Below are positions 46,564 to 56,383 of a stretch of DNA of 64,000 nucleotides, in pieces. Position numbers and translations under genes: made by a program. The stretch's first letter is position 1. Each line of letters begins with the position of its first letter. The notes under the pieces were generated by a model. The model was not told where the DNA came from, did no database searches, and worked only from the letters and a program-made list of their open reading frames with translations. The DNA is from Pedobacter cryoconitis (lineage in GTDB: Bacteria > Bacteroidota > Bacteroidia > Sphingobacteriales > Sphingobacteriaceae), in assembly GCF_003259615.1 (NCBI RefSeq), contig NZ_QLLR01000002.1, positions 393,811 to 457,810 of the forward strand, read 5' to 3'.

Positions 46564-47751
46564 CTAACGGAATTTTAGTTTTCGATTAATCTCCTGCAAA
46601 AGAATTCCTTTTTCATCGTTACTATATTCCCAGAACATCACCCCTGCTAGTCTATGATCCTTAACATATTTGCATTTATGCCTGATCGACCATTCGTCCT
46701 CGAAAGTAACAAACTGTTGATTTTGGGGACTGAATAAGTATGCAGCTTTGGCAGTTCTGTCTTTATGGTATTGGAATTTTCCTGAATTGATTAGACTGTC
46801 TTGTATATCAGTAAATCCTTTGGTTCCAGCAGCAGATTTAAGCTCCGCTCCGACAACGCTGCGTGCACCAGATTTGAGTTGATAAAGGTGACCATAAAAA
46901 GGTATTCCCAAGACTATTTTTCCGGGAAGTATACCTTCTTTTAAATATTCCTGCACCGATTTTAAAACAGAATTATTGTTATTTAAAGTTTTGGAGGGAA
47001 ATAGCGGTGCCTGATGACAGGTTTTTCCGGGAAGTTCGTTTAGAAAATCATAAGCCATTAAGTCAATATAATCCAGGTATGCCTGTGCCTTATACATTTC
47101 TGTATGCTCCAGAAAGTCTTTGGAACAATCAGCCGCAATAGTTAATACAAGTTTTTTCTTAATTCGCTTCTCCGCATCATTTAATTCTTCTTTAAAAGCT
47201 TTTAGCAATAAGGTGAAATTTTGTTTGTCTTCAGGTCTGTGGATGTTACCTGCACCGGGCAGCCCCGGAAACTCCCAGTCAATGTCAACTCCATCAAGTT
47301 TATATTTCTCTACAAATGCAACAGCACTCCTGGCAAATGCCTTTCTGGAAGTATCTGCAAGTGCCATATCTGAAAAATTATTACTAAAGGTCCATCCCCC
47401 AATTGATATAAGGATCTTCAAATCAGGATTTTTAATTTTTAATGTACCAAGCTTTTTTAAGTTGACGGTATCTGTAGCTGCATTTTTCAAATTGATTCTA
47501 TTGTTCTTAATATTAGCAAACGCATAATTAAGGTGCGTCAATTTTTCTGATTTAATCATATTCATATCGATTAAACCATCATATCCCGCAATATATCCAA
47601 TCACAACATGCGGAGGTTTATTTAGACAATTCGCTTTAAAAGTATTTGTACCCAAAAATAAAACAGATAATATAGCCACCCTGAAAGTATTTCTGATTAA
47701 AAGTTTTTTATTATTGACATCTTGAAAGATAGTCCCTGATAAAGTCTTCAT
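46564..47751 (-). CDS. GH18-family glycosidase (chitinase-like)
   Basis: 395 residues. An N-terminal hydrophobic segment (about 24-40) probably acts as signal. The TIM barrel carries the DxxDxDxE motif LDGVDIDWEFPG with D153, D156, D158 and catalytic E160, preceded by LKILISIGGWTFSNNFS and followed by LDYIDLMAYDFLNELPG (the Met-x-Tyr-Asp motif). The chitinase insertion-like part and the Trp-containing C-terminal strand (GVMFWEYSNDE) are present. It cleaves beta-1,4-GlcNAc polymers. No chitin PUL genes are nearby, so it stands alone, converging on the fructan regulator. Confidence 0.88.
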   Translation of the reverse strand: MKTLSGTIFQDVNNKKLLIRNTFRVAILSVLFLGTNTFKANCLNKPPHVVIGYIAGYDGLIDMNMIKSEKLTHLNYAFANIKNNRINLKNAATDTVNLKKLGTLKIKNPDLKILISIGGWTFSNNFSDMALADTSRKAFARSAVAFVEKYKLDGVDIDWEFPGLPGAGNIHRPEDKQNFTLLLKAFKEELNDAEKRIKKKLVLTIAADCSKDFLEHTEMYKAQAYLDYIDLMAYDFLNELPGKTCHQAPLFPSKTLNNNNSVLKSVQEYLKEGILPGKIVLGIPFYGHLYQLKSGARSVVGAELKSAAGTKGFTDIQDSLINSGKFQYHKDRTAKAAYLFSPQNQQFVTFEDEWSIRHKCKYVKDHRLAGVMFWEYSNDEKGILLQEINRKLKFR

Positions 47752-47966
47752 AGTAAGTTCTGGATTATAAAGATCAAATACAACTATGTTGCTTTAATCA
47801 ACCAAACTTACATTAAAAAAGCATGATAGAGATTACCTGCAATGTTAAATAAACATTAATAAATACAGTACGTTGCAGTGTTTACCTCGTGCTATTGAAG
47901 AAGATAGCTGGGCAAGACAAATCACTTAGGTGTGATAGAATAAGTCATCACACATATAGTCGTTGT

Positions 47967-48140
47967 TCATCGGTATAGTAAGTCTTTGCTCCGGACACTA
48001 TCAGCAAACAGCTCATTTAAGTAATTAAAAGTCATCCCCTTACTTAATACATCAAGAACAGCTATATCAATAGGATTCAAACGAAAAGTACTTAATTTCC
48101 GGAGATCTTTAATAGAAGTGACAGCATTAAAGGATTTCAT
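47967..48140 (-). CDS. possible 57-residue protein, unidentified
   Basis: ATG at 48138-48140 and TGA at 47967-47969. The product (MKSFNAVTSIKDLRKLSTFR at the start) is amphipathic and charged, without signal or membrane segment. I recognise no family. A hairpin with 7-base arms (GTGTGAT/ATCACAC, 47930-47953) lies just past its stop. The rest of the gap 47752-47929 shows no gene. Confidence 0.3.
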   Translation of the reverse strand: MKSFNAVTSIKDLRKLSTFRLNPIDIAVLDVLSKGMTFNYLNELFADSVRSKDLLYR

Positions 48141-48149
48141 GGTTTTTGT

Positions 48150-48260
48150 ATGTATTTAATCCTGATCTTTATCTTGGTACATATCATTGGTATACTGCTG
48201 GCAGAACGGAAAGAAAGCAAAGGGATTGTATCAGACATGATTAACGGAGGAAAAACATAA
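48150..48260 (+). pseudogene. C-terminal remnant of a cytochrome b561-like membrane protein
   Basis: 36 codons from ATG 48150 to TAA 48258-48260. The frame is open back to 48096. It reads a membrane helix (MYLILIFILVHIIGILLAE) followed by RKESKGIVSDMINGG, which resembles the last helix and tail of Bacteroidetes cytochrome b561-type proteins. No start or earlier helices are present, so only the gene end survives. It stops one base before the VIT1-family ATG at 48262. Recognition rests on a short stretch. Confidence 0.45.
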
Positions 48261-48261
48261 T

Positions 48262-48951
48262 ATGGAACTTGAAGAACATTACACCAATAGAAGCGGTTGG
48301 TTAAGAGCAGCCGTTTTAGGCGCAAATGACGGTATTCTTTCTACAACCAGTCTGGCCATTGGCATTGCAGCAGCGAGTACCACACGGGAACCAATTGTAT
48401 TGGCTGCCTTAGCAGGGCTGGTTGCCGGAGCGTTGTCTATGGCTGCCGGAGAATACGTTTCTGTGAGTTCACAATCGGATATTGAAACAGCCGATTTGAA
48501 AAGGGAAAAAATGGAATTGGAAAAGATGCCCGAAATTGAACTGAAGGAATTAGCCAAACTTTACCAGCAGAGGGGTCTGGAAGAAAATCTGGCCTTACAG
48601 GTTGCTACACAGCTCACTGCGCATGACGCTTTAGGTGCACATGCGAGAGATGAACTCGGCATCAATGAGATTACCCAGGCAAAACCAATGCAAGCTGCTT
48701 TAGCTTCGGCAGGCTCATTTATCACGGGCGGAATGCTCCCGATGCTGGTGTCCATTTTCGCACCACTTCACCTGATGGTCATTTGTCAATATAGTTTTTC
48801 GATTGTATTTTTAGCTATTTCTGCAATTGTTGCAGCGAAAGCAGGCGGATCCTCTATTAGCAAAGCTGTTATCCGGATTTGTTTTTGGGGAACAGCAGCG
48901 ATGTTAATGACCGCTGCTGTAGGCTATCTTTTCGGTGTTAAAACAACTTAG
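48262..48951 (+). CDS. VIT1/CCC1-family iron/manganese transporter
   Basis: 229 residues with five likely membrane helices. The N-terminal signature WLRAAVLGANDGILSTTSLA and AALAGLVAGALSMAAGEYVS are diagnostic, followed by the cytoplasmic metal-binding helical part (about 80-135, DIETADLKREKMELEKMPEI, rich in Glu) and three C-terminal helices. Members export Fe2+ or Mn2+ from the cytosol. Located between a decayed cytochrome-like fragment and the convergent phosphoketolase gene. Confidence 0.9.
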   Translation: MELEEHYTNRSGWLRAAVLGANDGILSTTSLAIGIAAASTTREPIVLAALAGLVAGALSMAAGEYVSVSSQSDIETADLKREKMELEKMPEIELKELAKLYQQRGLEENLALQVATQLTAHDALGAHARDELGINEITQAKPMQAALASAGSFITGGMLPMLVSIFAPLHLMVICQYSFSIVFLAISAIVAAKAGGSSISKAVIRICFWGTAAMLMTAAVGYLFGVKTT

Positions 48952-48962
48952 TGTTCGCTGAA

Positions 48963-51338
48963 TTAGTTTTCAATAATTACCTTATCCTTCCATTTCCAAT
49001 TCTTTATTTCGGGCATATCATCCAGGTAAGTACAGATATAGTTTTTATGTTCTTTTAGTTTACCTTCACAATAAGCAATAAACGAATCTGCCTGCTGATG
49101 GAAATGAGGAACTCTTTTTACAGCTTCCATTGCCAGATGATAACGGCTCATTTGATTCAGCACGACCATATCGAATGGCGTAGTTGTCGTTCCTTCTTCC
49201 ATATACCCTCTAACATGAAACCTTGCAGGATCTGGCCGTCCATGTACCAGATCGTGAATAATACGTACATAACCATGAAAAGCGAAAATTACCGGGGTAG
49301 TATTAGAAAATAGTGATTCGAAAACTTCTTCACTCATGCCATGAGGATGATAAGCCACCGGCGATAAAGACATCAGATCAACTACATTAATCAAACGTAC
49401 TTTTAATTCTGGCAAATGTTCATGCAAAAGACTTGCCGCAGCAACTGTTTCAAGCGTAGGAACATCTCCTGCACAACCTAATATTACATCAGGAGCTTCT
49501 TTTCCTGCATTACCCGCCCATTTCCATTCAGATGCCCCTGCTTTACAATGTTCAACCGCTTCTTCTATTGTTAACCACTGCAATTCAGGTTGTTTGCCAG
49601 CTATAATTACATTCACAAAATCTTTACTGCGAAAACAATGATCCATTACAGATAAAAGTGTATTTGCATCAGGTGGCAAATAGATACGGATCACTGTATT
49701 CTTTTTATTTGCCACAGTATCAATAAATCCCGGCCCCTGATGACTGTATCCATTGTTATCTTGTCTCCATACATGTGATGTTAACAGGTAATTCAATGAA
49801 GCCACTGGTTTGCGCCAGGATAATTCCTTTGAAGTTTTAATCCACTTGGCATATTGACTGAACATAGAATCCACAATAGTCACAAATGCTTCATAACAAG
49901 GAAAAACACCATGTCTGCCTGTTAACAGATACCCTTCCAGCCAGCCTTCACAAAGATGTTCGCTTAGCACCTCCATCACCCGGCCATCCCGGGAGAGATT
50001 TTCATCTTTATCAATAATTTGCTCCATGAAACATCGCTTAGTAACCTGAAATACTGCTTCTAACCGATTAGAAGTAGTTTCATCCGGACAGAATAGTCTG
50101 AAGTTTTTTCTTTCCTCATTCAGTTTAAAAATGTCTCTTATAAAACGGCCTAAATTCCGGGTACTTTCTGCCTCTATCTTTCCAGGTGCTGAAATTGGGA
50201 GTGCATAGTCCTTAAAATCCGGTAAAATTAATTCTTTCAGTAAAAGGCCACCATTACTATAGGCAGACGCACTCATCCTTTTATTGCCTGATGGAGCCAA
50301 AGCAGCAAGTTCGGGGATAAGCCGGCCATCCTGATTAAATAACTTTTCCGGTTGATAACTCAGCATCCATTCTTCCAGCAATTTTAATTTCCCAGGATCT
50401 TCTTTAACACCAGCTAAAGGAACCTGATGTGAGCGGAAGGTATCCTCTATAGGGACATGATTCCATTCTTTAGGGCCTGTCCAGCCTTTTGGAGTTCTCA
50501 AAACAATCATTGGCCAATAGATATCGTTAAATGTCCCCCTGATCCTTGCATTTTGCTGGATGAGTCTAATTTTGCGATATACCTCATCAAGTACTTCTGC
50601 AAACTGGCGATGCACAGTCAGAGGATCATTTCCCTCCACAAAAAACACTTCATATCCGTGCCCTTTGAATAACTGAGTTAAGGCTTCATTATTTTTACGG
50701 GCCAATACTGTCGGGCCAGATATCTTATATCCGTTTAAATGGAGGATTGGCAATACCGCTCCATCTCTCATCGGGTTTAAAAATGACGCTCCACTCCAGC
50801 TGCCTGCCAGGGGACCTGTTTCCGCCTCCCCATCGCCCACCACACAAGCTACAATCAATTCTGGATTGTCAAAAGCAGCACCAAATGCATGTGAAAGTGC
50901 ATACCCCAGCTCCCCACCCTCATGAATTGACCCCGGTGTGTGTGCACTTACGTGACTTGGAATCCCCCCTGGAGTAGAAAATTGCCTGAATAATTGCTTC
51001 ATTCCGGTTTTGTCCTGTGTAATTGCTGGATAAACTTCTGTATATGTACCTTCCAGATAAGTATTTGCCACTATCGCAGGAGCTCCGTGTCCGGGGCCAC
51101 AGACATACAAGATGTCAGCATCTGTTTCTTTAATCAACCTGTTGAGATGAACGTAAATGAGGTTTAGCCCCGGAGAAGTTCCCCAGTGACCGAGTAAACG
51201 AGGTTTAATATCTTCTGATTTTAATGGGCTTGTTAATAAAGGATTATCCTGAAGGTAGATTTGTCCGGCAGCAAGAAAATTGGCTGCCTGCCAGTAGGCA
51301 TGCATTTTTTCAATGGTTTGATCAGAAATTATATTCAT
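48963..51338 (-). CDS. xfp: phosphoketolase (xylulose-5-P/fructose-6-P)
   Basis: 791 residues, full length. ThDP-binding [12 protein letters not shown] at about 168-179 followed by [30 protein letters not shown] and [20 protein letters not shown] are family motifs, and [10 protein letters not shown] lies in the C-terminal half. It splits xylulose 5-phosphate or fructose 6-phosphate with phosphate to give acetyl-phosphate plus a triose or tetrose phosphate. Its upstream partner ackA ends 5 bases before it, so acetyl-phosphate can be used to make ATP. The arabinose pathway in this window yields xylulose 5-phosphate, a direct substrate. Confidence 0.95.
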   Translation of the reverse strand: MNIISDQTIEKMHAYWQAANFLAAGQIYLQDNPLLTSPLKSEDIKPRLLGHWGTSPGLNLIYVHLNRLIKETDADILYVCGPGHGAPAIVANTYLEGTYTEVYPAITQDKTGMKQLFRQFSTPGGIPSHVSAHTPGSIHEGGELGYALSHAFGAAFDNPELIVACVVGDGEAETGPLAGSWSGASFLNPMRDGAVLPILHLNGYKISGPTVLARKNNEALTQLFKGHGYEVFFVEGNDPLTVHRQFAEVLDEVYRKIRLIQQNARIRGTFNDIYWPMIVLRTPKGWTGPKEWNHVPIEDTFRSHQVPLAGVKEDPGKLKLLEEWMLSYQPEKLFNQDGRLIPELAALAPSGNKRMSASAYSNGGLLLKELILPDFKDYALPISAPGKIEAESTRNLGRFIRDIFKLNEERKNFRLFCPDETTSNRLEAVFQVTKRCFMEQIIDKDENLSRDGRVMEVLSEHLCEGWLEGYLLTGRHGVFPCYEAFVTIVDSMFSQYAKWIKTSKELSWRKPVASLNYLLTSHVWRQDNNGYSHQGPGFIDTVANKKNTVIRIYLPPDANTLLSVMDHCFRSKDFVNVIIAGKQPELQWLTIEEAVEHCKAGASEWKWAGNAGKEAPDVILGCAGDVPTLETVAAASLLHEHLPELKVRLINVVDLMSLSPVAYHPHGMSEEVFESLFSNTTPVIFAFHGYVRIIHDLVHGRPDPARFHVRGYMEEGTTTTPFDMVVLNQMSRYHLAMEAVKRVPHFHQQADSFIAYCEGKLKEHKNYICTYLDDMPEIKNWKWKDKVIIEN

Positions 51339-51343
51339 GATGA

Positions 51344-52540
51344 TTAATTATTTAGTTTGACCATATTTTGAGTATGCCTGGCAATGACCAGTTCTTCATT
51401 TGTTTTAATTACATGAACCAGAACCCGGCTTTTTTCTGAGGAAATAACTTCACGGCTACAAAGATTTAACCTGCTGTCTAATTCTATTCCGAAAAAACCA
51501 AGCTCTTTACAAATCCGGCTACGGATAATAGCCGAATTCTCTCCTATTCCTCCTGTAAATACGAGAATATCCAAGCCACCCATAGCAGCTGTTAATGCTC
51601 CTATTTGTTTTCTTATGGTATAGCAAAACAGGGTCAATGCGTTGGCAGCGGCACTATTAAAATGTTCAGTTTCCAATAATTCCTTTATATCACCTGTCCC
51701 GGCAATTGCCTTCAATCCAGATTGCTTACTTAACAGCTCCTCTAATTCATCTATAGAAAGTTTATTTTTTTTGATTAAGAACAAAAGGGCTCCAGGATCA
51801 AGGTCTCCACTCCTGGTACTCATCACAAGTCCTCCCATTGGGCTCACCCCCATTGTAGTATCTATAGAAATTCCGTTTTTCACAGCAGCCAGGCTCGCTC
51901 CATTCCCTAAATGAGCAATGATAATCTTTTTGCTTTTTACTGGTAAATGCTTTTCACTAAGCCACAGCATAATATATTCATAGGACAGACCGTGAAATCC
52001 ATATCGGATCAGGTCTTTACTGGTATACTTTGGTGGTAAAGCATAGTGATGGCCACAAAAGGGCATATTACGGTGAAAAAAAGTATCAAAACAAATAACC
52101 TGTGGCAGATTTCTAAACTTTTCCAGAAATGTATGAATTATCGCAAGCTCCTCTGGTAAGTGGTTAGGCGCAAGGAATATGAACTGCTTTAAGGTTACCA
52201 ATAGTTGTTCAGTCAGCATTTCGGGTGCCCTGTGAGCTGGTCCTCCTTGCACCACTCTATGACCTATGGCAGTAAATGGATATTTACTTTGATTTTCATC
52301 CAGCCATTCAGTTAACGATTCAACTGCTGTAGGTACATCCTTAAACAACCCAATTTCATTTTTCAGTGAAGTGCCACGACTGTCACTGACTTTAAATAAT
52401 CCATTTACAGTTCCTATAGCACTCATTACCCCAGTGATTTCCATTTGCCTGGAAACAGGATCATAAAGACTAAACTTTAAACTCGAAGAGCCTGAATTCA
52501 AACATAAAATATAGGTGGACAGCTTACTTTTCATAATCAT
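51344..52540 (-). CDS. ackA: acetate kinase
   Basis: 398 residues (ATG at 52540; an ATG at 52534 is equally possible). The acetokinase family motifs are [64 protein letters not shown] and [14 protein letters not shown]. It converts acetyl-phosphate and ADP to acetate and ATP. First gene of a two-gene operon with phosphoketolase, giving a short fermentative ATP-yielding branch. It is divergent from the PAS-Usp pair with about 140 bases between. Confidence 0.95.
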   Translation of the reverse strand: MIMKSKLSTYILCLNSGSSSLKFSLYDPVSRQMEITGVMSAIGTVNGLFKVSDSRGTSLKNEIGLFKDVPTAVESLTEWLDENQSKYPFTAIGHRVVQGGPAHRAPEMLTEQLLVTLKQFIFLAPNHLPEELAIIHTFLEKFRNLPQVICFDTFFHRNMPFCGHHYALPPKYTSKDLIRYGFHGLSYEYIMLWLSEKHLPVKSKKIIIAHLGNGASLAAVKNGISIDTTMGVSPMGGLVMSTRSGDLDPGALLFLIKKNKLSIDELEELLSKQSGLKAIAGTGDIKELLETEHFNSAAANALTLFCYTIRKQIGALTAAMGGLDILVFTGGIGENSAIIRSRICKELGFFGIELDSRLNLCSREVISSEKSRVLVHVIKTNEELVIARHTQNMVKLNN

Positions 52541-52678
52541 GTTAACTGCTTACTAAGCTCGCTCTGCTTCGAATAAAAAAAAGTGACGACACTCATTTTT
52601 ATCACTGATAATCATCATGTTACAACATTAAATAATCTTATAATTTTATATCCGTTAACATATTTTAAATTAAATACA

Positions 52679-53098
52679 ATGGACAACCTGGCATTAATTA
52701 GCATACTTAATAATGCAATAGATGGCATTATTACTGTAGATTTTATTGGAAAGATTGAATCTGTAAATCCAGCGGCCTGCAAGATTTTCGGTTATACACC
52801 GGAAGAAGCAATTGGAAAAAACATTTCGGCATTTATGCCCTGTACAAATAAATTGGATTGTCTGAGTTACAGGCAACGCTATTTACCCAGAATAATCCCC
52901 GATATTACAGGTATTACATTTCAAGTAAATGGTTTAAGAAAAGACGGCACAATTTTCCCCTTTCAATTAGCAACAAGTAAGTTTGAAAACAGAGGAAGGA
53001 AAGTTTTCACCTGCTTTATTCATGAACTAGGTACTCAGAAATCAGAAAATAAAATACTGGCTGATTATCAAAATAACAACTGCAATTTTACCAGTTAA
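52679..53098 (+). CDS. stand-alone PAS domain protein
   Basis: 139 residues from the ATG at 52679 (an upstream in-frame ATG at 52583 would add a non-PAS leader and is unlikely). A single PAS domain of FixL-like pattern spans about 4-120: ILNNAIDGIITVDFIGKIES, VNPAACKIFGYTPEEAIGKN, GLRKDGTIFPFQLATSKFEN, FTCFIHEL. There is no output domain. The helix that carries haem-binding His in FixL reads YRQRYL here, without His, so haem binding is not supported. It is one base from the Usp gene and presumably co-translated. Sensor or scaffold role is inferred. Confidence 0.8.
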   Translation: MDNLALISILNNAIDGIITVDFIGKIESVNPAACKIFGYTPEEAIGKNISAFMPCTNKLDCLSYRQRYLPRIIPDITGITFQVNGLRKDGTIFPFQLATSKFENRGRKVFTCFIHELGTQKSENKILADYQNNNCNFTS

Positions 53099-53099
53099 T

Positions 53100-53969
53100 A
53101 TGAAAAAGATAAACAAGAAAAGTATTTTAGTTTTAACTGATTTTTCCAAATACGCTAAAAATGCGGCAGAATCCGCATTGAATCTGGCCATCAAGATGAA
53201 GATGGATATTGTATTGTGCAATATTTATCCTACGCCTACAATACTATCTTCAACAGAAACCCCTTTTCCAATTGAATATGACGATAGCGCAAAACAGCAA
53301 AGTATCGATAGCCTTAAAATTGAAAAAATAAGACTCGAGTCTATTTTAAAAAGGGACACTGATATCTCAGTAATACCAGATATAACAATTATGGATGAAG
53401 ATCACTCTTTCTCCTCCTTAGCAACTTTAATCAAAAAGGAGAAAAATATAATGATGGTGATTATGGGGGGCCGTCATCACCAAGGTAACGAATTCCTATT
53501 CGGTGGCTGCATCAATACTATTGTCAACAAAAGTAATTGCCCTGTGCTGTTGATCTCTGAAAAAGCACTAACTGAAGCTGTAAAAACTACAATCTTTGCA
53601 ACTGACCTTACAATTGAAGATATGAAACAATTAAAGCTTTTAACAGAAAAAGCAGATTTGTTTAAATCTCATATTCACGTCTGTCATATCTCGCCCCCAA
53701 CTCCAATCGTAATTGATTTTAATGAAGAATACCATCTATCTGAATTCATTCAGGAAATGGGCAAGCTGACCTTCAAAAAAATATCTTTTAAAAACATACA
53801 GGGAAAGAATATTGTTCAGGATCTGATAGAATTTGAAGAAGAAACCCATGCCGATCTCCTTGTAATAGTCCATAAAACACATTCTTTTTTATGGAAGCTA
53901 TTTCATGAAAGCAGCGCTAAGAGATTAATCAGAAACCAAAAATCTCCATTATTAATTTTACCTGGTTAA
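53100..53969 (+). CDS. tandem-domain universal stress protein (UspA family)
   Basis: 289 residues: two UspA folds (about 6-153 and 158-288). Domain 1 has ILVLTDFSKYAKNAAESALN and the segment VIMGGRHHQGNEFLFGGC, a modified version of the G-x2-G-x9-G(S/T) nucleotide-binding motif; domain 2 has ILVIV-HK-like strand LLVIVHKTHSFLWKLFHESS without the motif. Cytoplasmic. Coupled to the PAS gene one base upstream. Such two-domain Usp proteins accompany energy-stress genes in many bacteria. Confidence 0.85.
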   Translation: MKKINKKSILVLTDFSKYAKNAAESALNLAIKMKMDIVLCNIYPTPTILSSTETPFPIEYDDSAKQQSIDSLKIEKIRLESILKRDTDISVIPDITIMDEDHSFSSLATLIKKEKNIMMVIMGGRHHQGNEFLFGGCINTIVNKSNCPVLLISEKALTEAVKTTIFATDLTIEDMKQLKLLTEKADLFKSHIHVCHISPPTPIVIDFNEEYHLSEFIQEMGKLTFKKISFKNIQGKNIVQDLIEFEEETHADLLVIVHKTHSFLWKLFHESSAKRLIRNQKSPLLILPG

Positions 53970-53985
53970 AATTCCCGATCCAGCT

Positions 53986-54005
53986 CTTCTTTAAGAAGTT
54001 TTTTT
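53986..54005 (+). terminator. short terminator after PAS-Usp pair
   Basis: CTTCT/AGAAG stem with a 3-base loop and seven Ts at 53999-54005, 17 bases past the Usp stop. The stem is short, so confidence is limited. Confidence 0.4.
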
Positions 54006-54048
54006 CAGATATGGCTTTTACCTTTTTCATATTTCAGAATAAATCCCA

Positions 54049-54736
54049 TCACTTAGTAATTATTAAAATTGGATTAATAGCATATAAGGCCTTTTCCAGG
54101 GAGTTGTCAAGATTATATAAGTCCGGATAATTAATTATGACTCCATCTTTTACCTCGCTGGTAATATAAGTGGCCTTTATAAGTATTGTTTTTTTAGCTT
54201 GAAAGTCTTAGTTTCCCCATTTTTAATAGCTTTATACATCAAGGCAATTGTAGAAATATCATCTTCATTTTTCAAAAATAACACGGCGGGTTTTTCCGCG
54301 TTTTCAACGAGTATATTTCCATTACTAAAGGCCTGCATCTGTTCCTGAAGAGCATGACCAGCATTAAAACCGCCCCCTCTATCAATTTTTACCGCCGGAT
54401 AATCTGGATTTAGTTTTCCATAATGCCACTGATTTATAAAAGCAATCATGGCATCTGTTAATAGCGGATCGACCTTTGCCTTATCCGTATAACTGATAGT
54501 ATCATAATGATCAATCAACTATGCAACTTGTCAAATAGTATTTTTTCCGGATGAAAATCTGCATGATTTAATCCAAATTGCAAAACACAGTCCAGCATCA
54601 ACATAGCCCATGTATGATTTTTCACAGTATCTGGCAGTACCCATAAAAGTCTATAATTAGCCTGTGTATAAACCCTTTTTACAGTTTCAGGATAATACAG
54701 GCCCTTCCTATTATTCCTGAGCTGCCCAACATTATA
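54049..54736 (-). pseudogene. decayed L,D-transpeptidase (YcbB-type), catalytic core missing
   Basis: Three successive frames on the minus strand give pieces of one protein. First, GQLRNNRKGLYYPETVKRVY to LFDKLH (from about 54736), typical of the scaffold domain of YcbB-like murein L,D-transpeptidases. Second, LIDHYDTISY to NPDYPAVKID and then NAEKPAVLFLKNEDD to FKLKKQYL (54518 to 54177), the end of the scaffold joined to the end of the YkuD domain. Third, KATYITSEVKDGVIINYPDL to the stop at 54049, the C-terminal tail. The conserved His and Cys of the catalytic HxxxSxGC(I/V)R stretch are absent, so at least one large deletion and two frameshifts are present. Not active as an enzyme. Confidence 0.7.
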
Positions 54737-54769
54737 TCACGCATCTTTTTTCTGCCCATCTTTGACGAA

Positions 54770-55189
54770 TTAATTAACTTTTAACTCGTCGTCGGTCAGA
54801 ATTCGATCCAGCAACACAAAAATGCTTTTTTTTATTTCCCGGTATTCATTTACCAAATCTCTTATCAAATATTCTAAATGAGCCTGTTTACCTGCAATAG
54901 CTTCTTTACTTTCAATAAACAAATCTTCGGCTAAAAGCTCCAGGTCTTTAAGTTGATGATCCAGTAATTCTTTGACCTGATGTTTCTCATTAACTAGCTC
55001 AGCCAGTTTACCTATCAGGTGAATAATTACAACATTTCTTTTGGAATTCGTCAGATGTATAAAATTTTCTTTAAGTAATTTATTCAGAAAATCAATTTCA
55101 TCCTTATAAAATTCAAGGTCAGTATTCCATCTTTTAGCGTTAATGTAATATTCAAGCGAACGCGCGGATAACTTAATTAGTGTTTCCAT
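54770..55189 (-). CDS. small helical protein of unknown function
   Basis: 139 residues, almost entirely predicted helix with charged heptad-like segments (LEFYKDEIDFLNKLLKE, KHQVKELLDHQLKDLELLAE, EYREIKKSIFVLLDRILTDD). No signal peptide, membrane helix or recognisable motif. It follows the Usp gene by 20 bases and was probably co-transcribed with it. Small helical proteins of this kind often serve as partners or adaptors, but nothing here shows a function. Confidence 0.65.
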   Translation of the reverse strand: METLIKLSARSLEYYINAKRWNTDLEFYKDEIDFLNKLLKENFIHLTNSKRNVVIIHLIGKLAELVNEKHQVKELLDHQLKDLELLAEDLFIESKEAIAGKQAHLEYLIRDLVNEYREIKKSIFVLLDRILTDDELKVN

Positions 55190-55209
55190 CTATTTTTGAA
55201 TTAGTGTTT

Positions 55210-56082
55210 TTAATTTTCTTCATCTGGCGGAAATACCAAAAGCGGTATTTCAGTATGCCTCGAAAGTCTTTGGGTATGACTTCCGCTAAATATCCTTTCC
55301 AGAATATGATGCCGATGGTGAACTATAGCTACCATATCTATTTCCTGCTGATCAATAATCCAATTCAATCCACTATCAAAATCCGTGTTCCAAACTTTTT
55401 CATACTTAACTTTAGGATGATCTATTTTCGCAACAACATCATTCATATACGCCTCCGTTTTATACTGCTGCTTGCTATCTATCTCAATTTCTTTATAGGT
55501 GATATGAGTAATGGTGATTTCAGCATCCAGTAATGTGGCCAGATTAATCAATGATTTCAAAGGGCCTAATTCATGTATATCCAAATTTGTCGCAAATACA
55601 ATTTTTCTTATTTTCTTAAAACCAGCTACATAAGGAACGAGTAAAATAGGAAAATCTGCCTTTTCAATCATTTCCTTGCTGTTACTGCCTAGTAGAAATT
55701 GAATTACCCCACCAGCGCCAGCCATTCCCATCACCACCAAATCTATTTCTCGTTCTTTGACCAAAGTACTTACTACCTCATGAACAGTCCCTTTGGCACT
55801 TTCATAAGCTATCCGTGGGCATACACTTTGATTATTATCCAAATTAGTCGAAGCACATAATTTTTGAACTAATACATCCAGATCACTTGTAACTTCTTCC
55901 TTTAAAGTAGGGTAATCCATTAAAGGCCATGCTACCTGAGCCACAATAGGTGTGTCAGCCGGTGCTTTAATTGCATTACACAGTAAAATATCAGCATTTA
56001 ACACTTTTGCCAATTGCACAGCATATCGTGCTGCATTTTCGGCCGGCACAGAAAAATCAGTTGGTACCAGGATCTTTTTCAT
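55210..56082 (-). CDS. tandem-domain universal stress protein (UspA family)
   Basis: 290 residues, two UspA folds (about 1-148 and 152-288). MKKILVPTDFSVPAENAARY opens domain 1, which keeps the G-x2-G-x9-GS nucleotide-binding motif in VVMGMAGAGGVIQFLLGSNS. Domain 2 carries FATNLDIHELGPLKSLINLA and VAIVHHRHHILERIFSGSHT. Unlike the Usp at 53100 it has an intact ATP motif in domain 1, so the two may differ in ligand binding. Divergent from the receiver gene at 56384 with a 300-base gap that holds no clear gene. Confidence 0.87.
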   Translation of the reverse strand: MKKILVPTDFSVPAENAARYAVQLAKVLNADILLCNAIKAPADTPIVAQVAWPLMDYPTLKEEVTSDLDVLVQKLCASTNLDNNQSVCPRIAYESAKGTVHEVVSTLVKEREIDLVVMGMAGAGGVIQFLLGSNSKEMIEKADFPILLVPYVAGFKKIRKIVFATNLDIHELGPLKSLINLATLLDAEITITHITYKEIEIDSKQQYKTEAYMNDVVAKIDHPKVKYEKVWNTDFDSGLNWIIDQQEIDMVAIVHHRHHILERIFSGSHTQRLSRHTEIPLLVFPPDEEN

Positions 56083-56383
56083 GATATATATTATTTAGTT
56101 TCTATGAACCACCTAACAAATTTTAGAAAAAAAAACAATAAGAAACATGACAGTGGTCACATAAACAAATGATAGTCAATATTTTAATTCAGTCAGGACA
56201 ATACGACTTAAGCAGGCCTTTAATTGTTCATTTCTTTCTACTTCAATAAAAAATCAGTAACTTCTTCTTTATCTTTTTCCAGCCTCTTTATTTTGTGAAT
56301 CAAATAATTTGTTCTTTTCAAAATTTCGCATCAAGTTCGTAAATATTATCAGATCTGAACTTCACATTCCTAAAATATAAAAC

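Noticed and set aside
46564..47751. GH18 gene as part of the fructan PUL
   Set aside because: It is convergent with the regulator, acts on a different polymer family, and lacks any SusCD pair of its own; proximity alone is not enough.
52583..52678. Upstream extension of the PAS gene to the ATG at 52583
   Set aside because: The extra 32 residues are not PAS-like and read through what looks like the promoter region shared with ackA; the ATG at 52679 fits the domain start.
56148..56159. TGAC-AGTG-GTCA half-site pair upstream of the receiver gene, resembling a CRP/FNR-type site
   Set aside because: Arms are only four bases long, the flanks do not extend the symmetry, and no second copy was seen before the other genes of the island.
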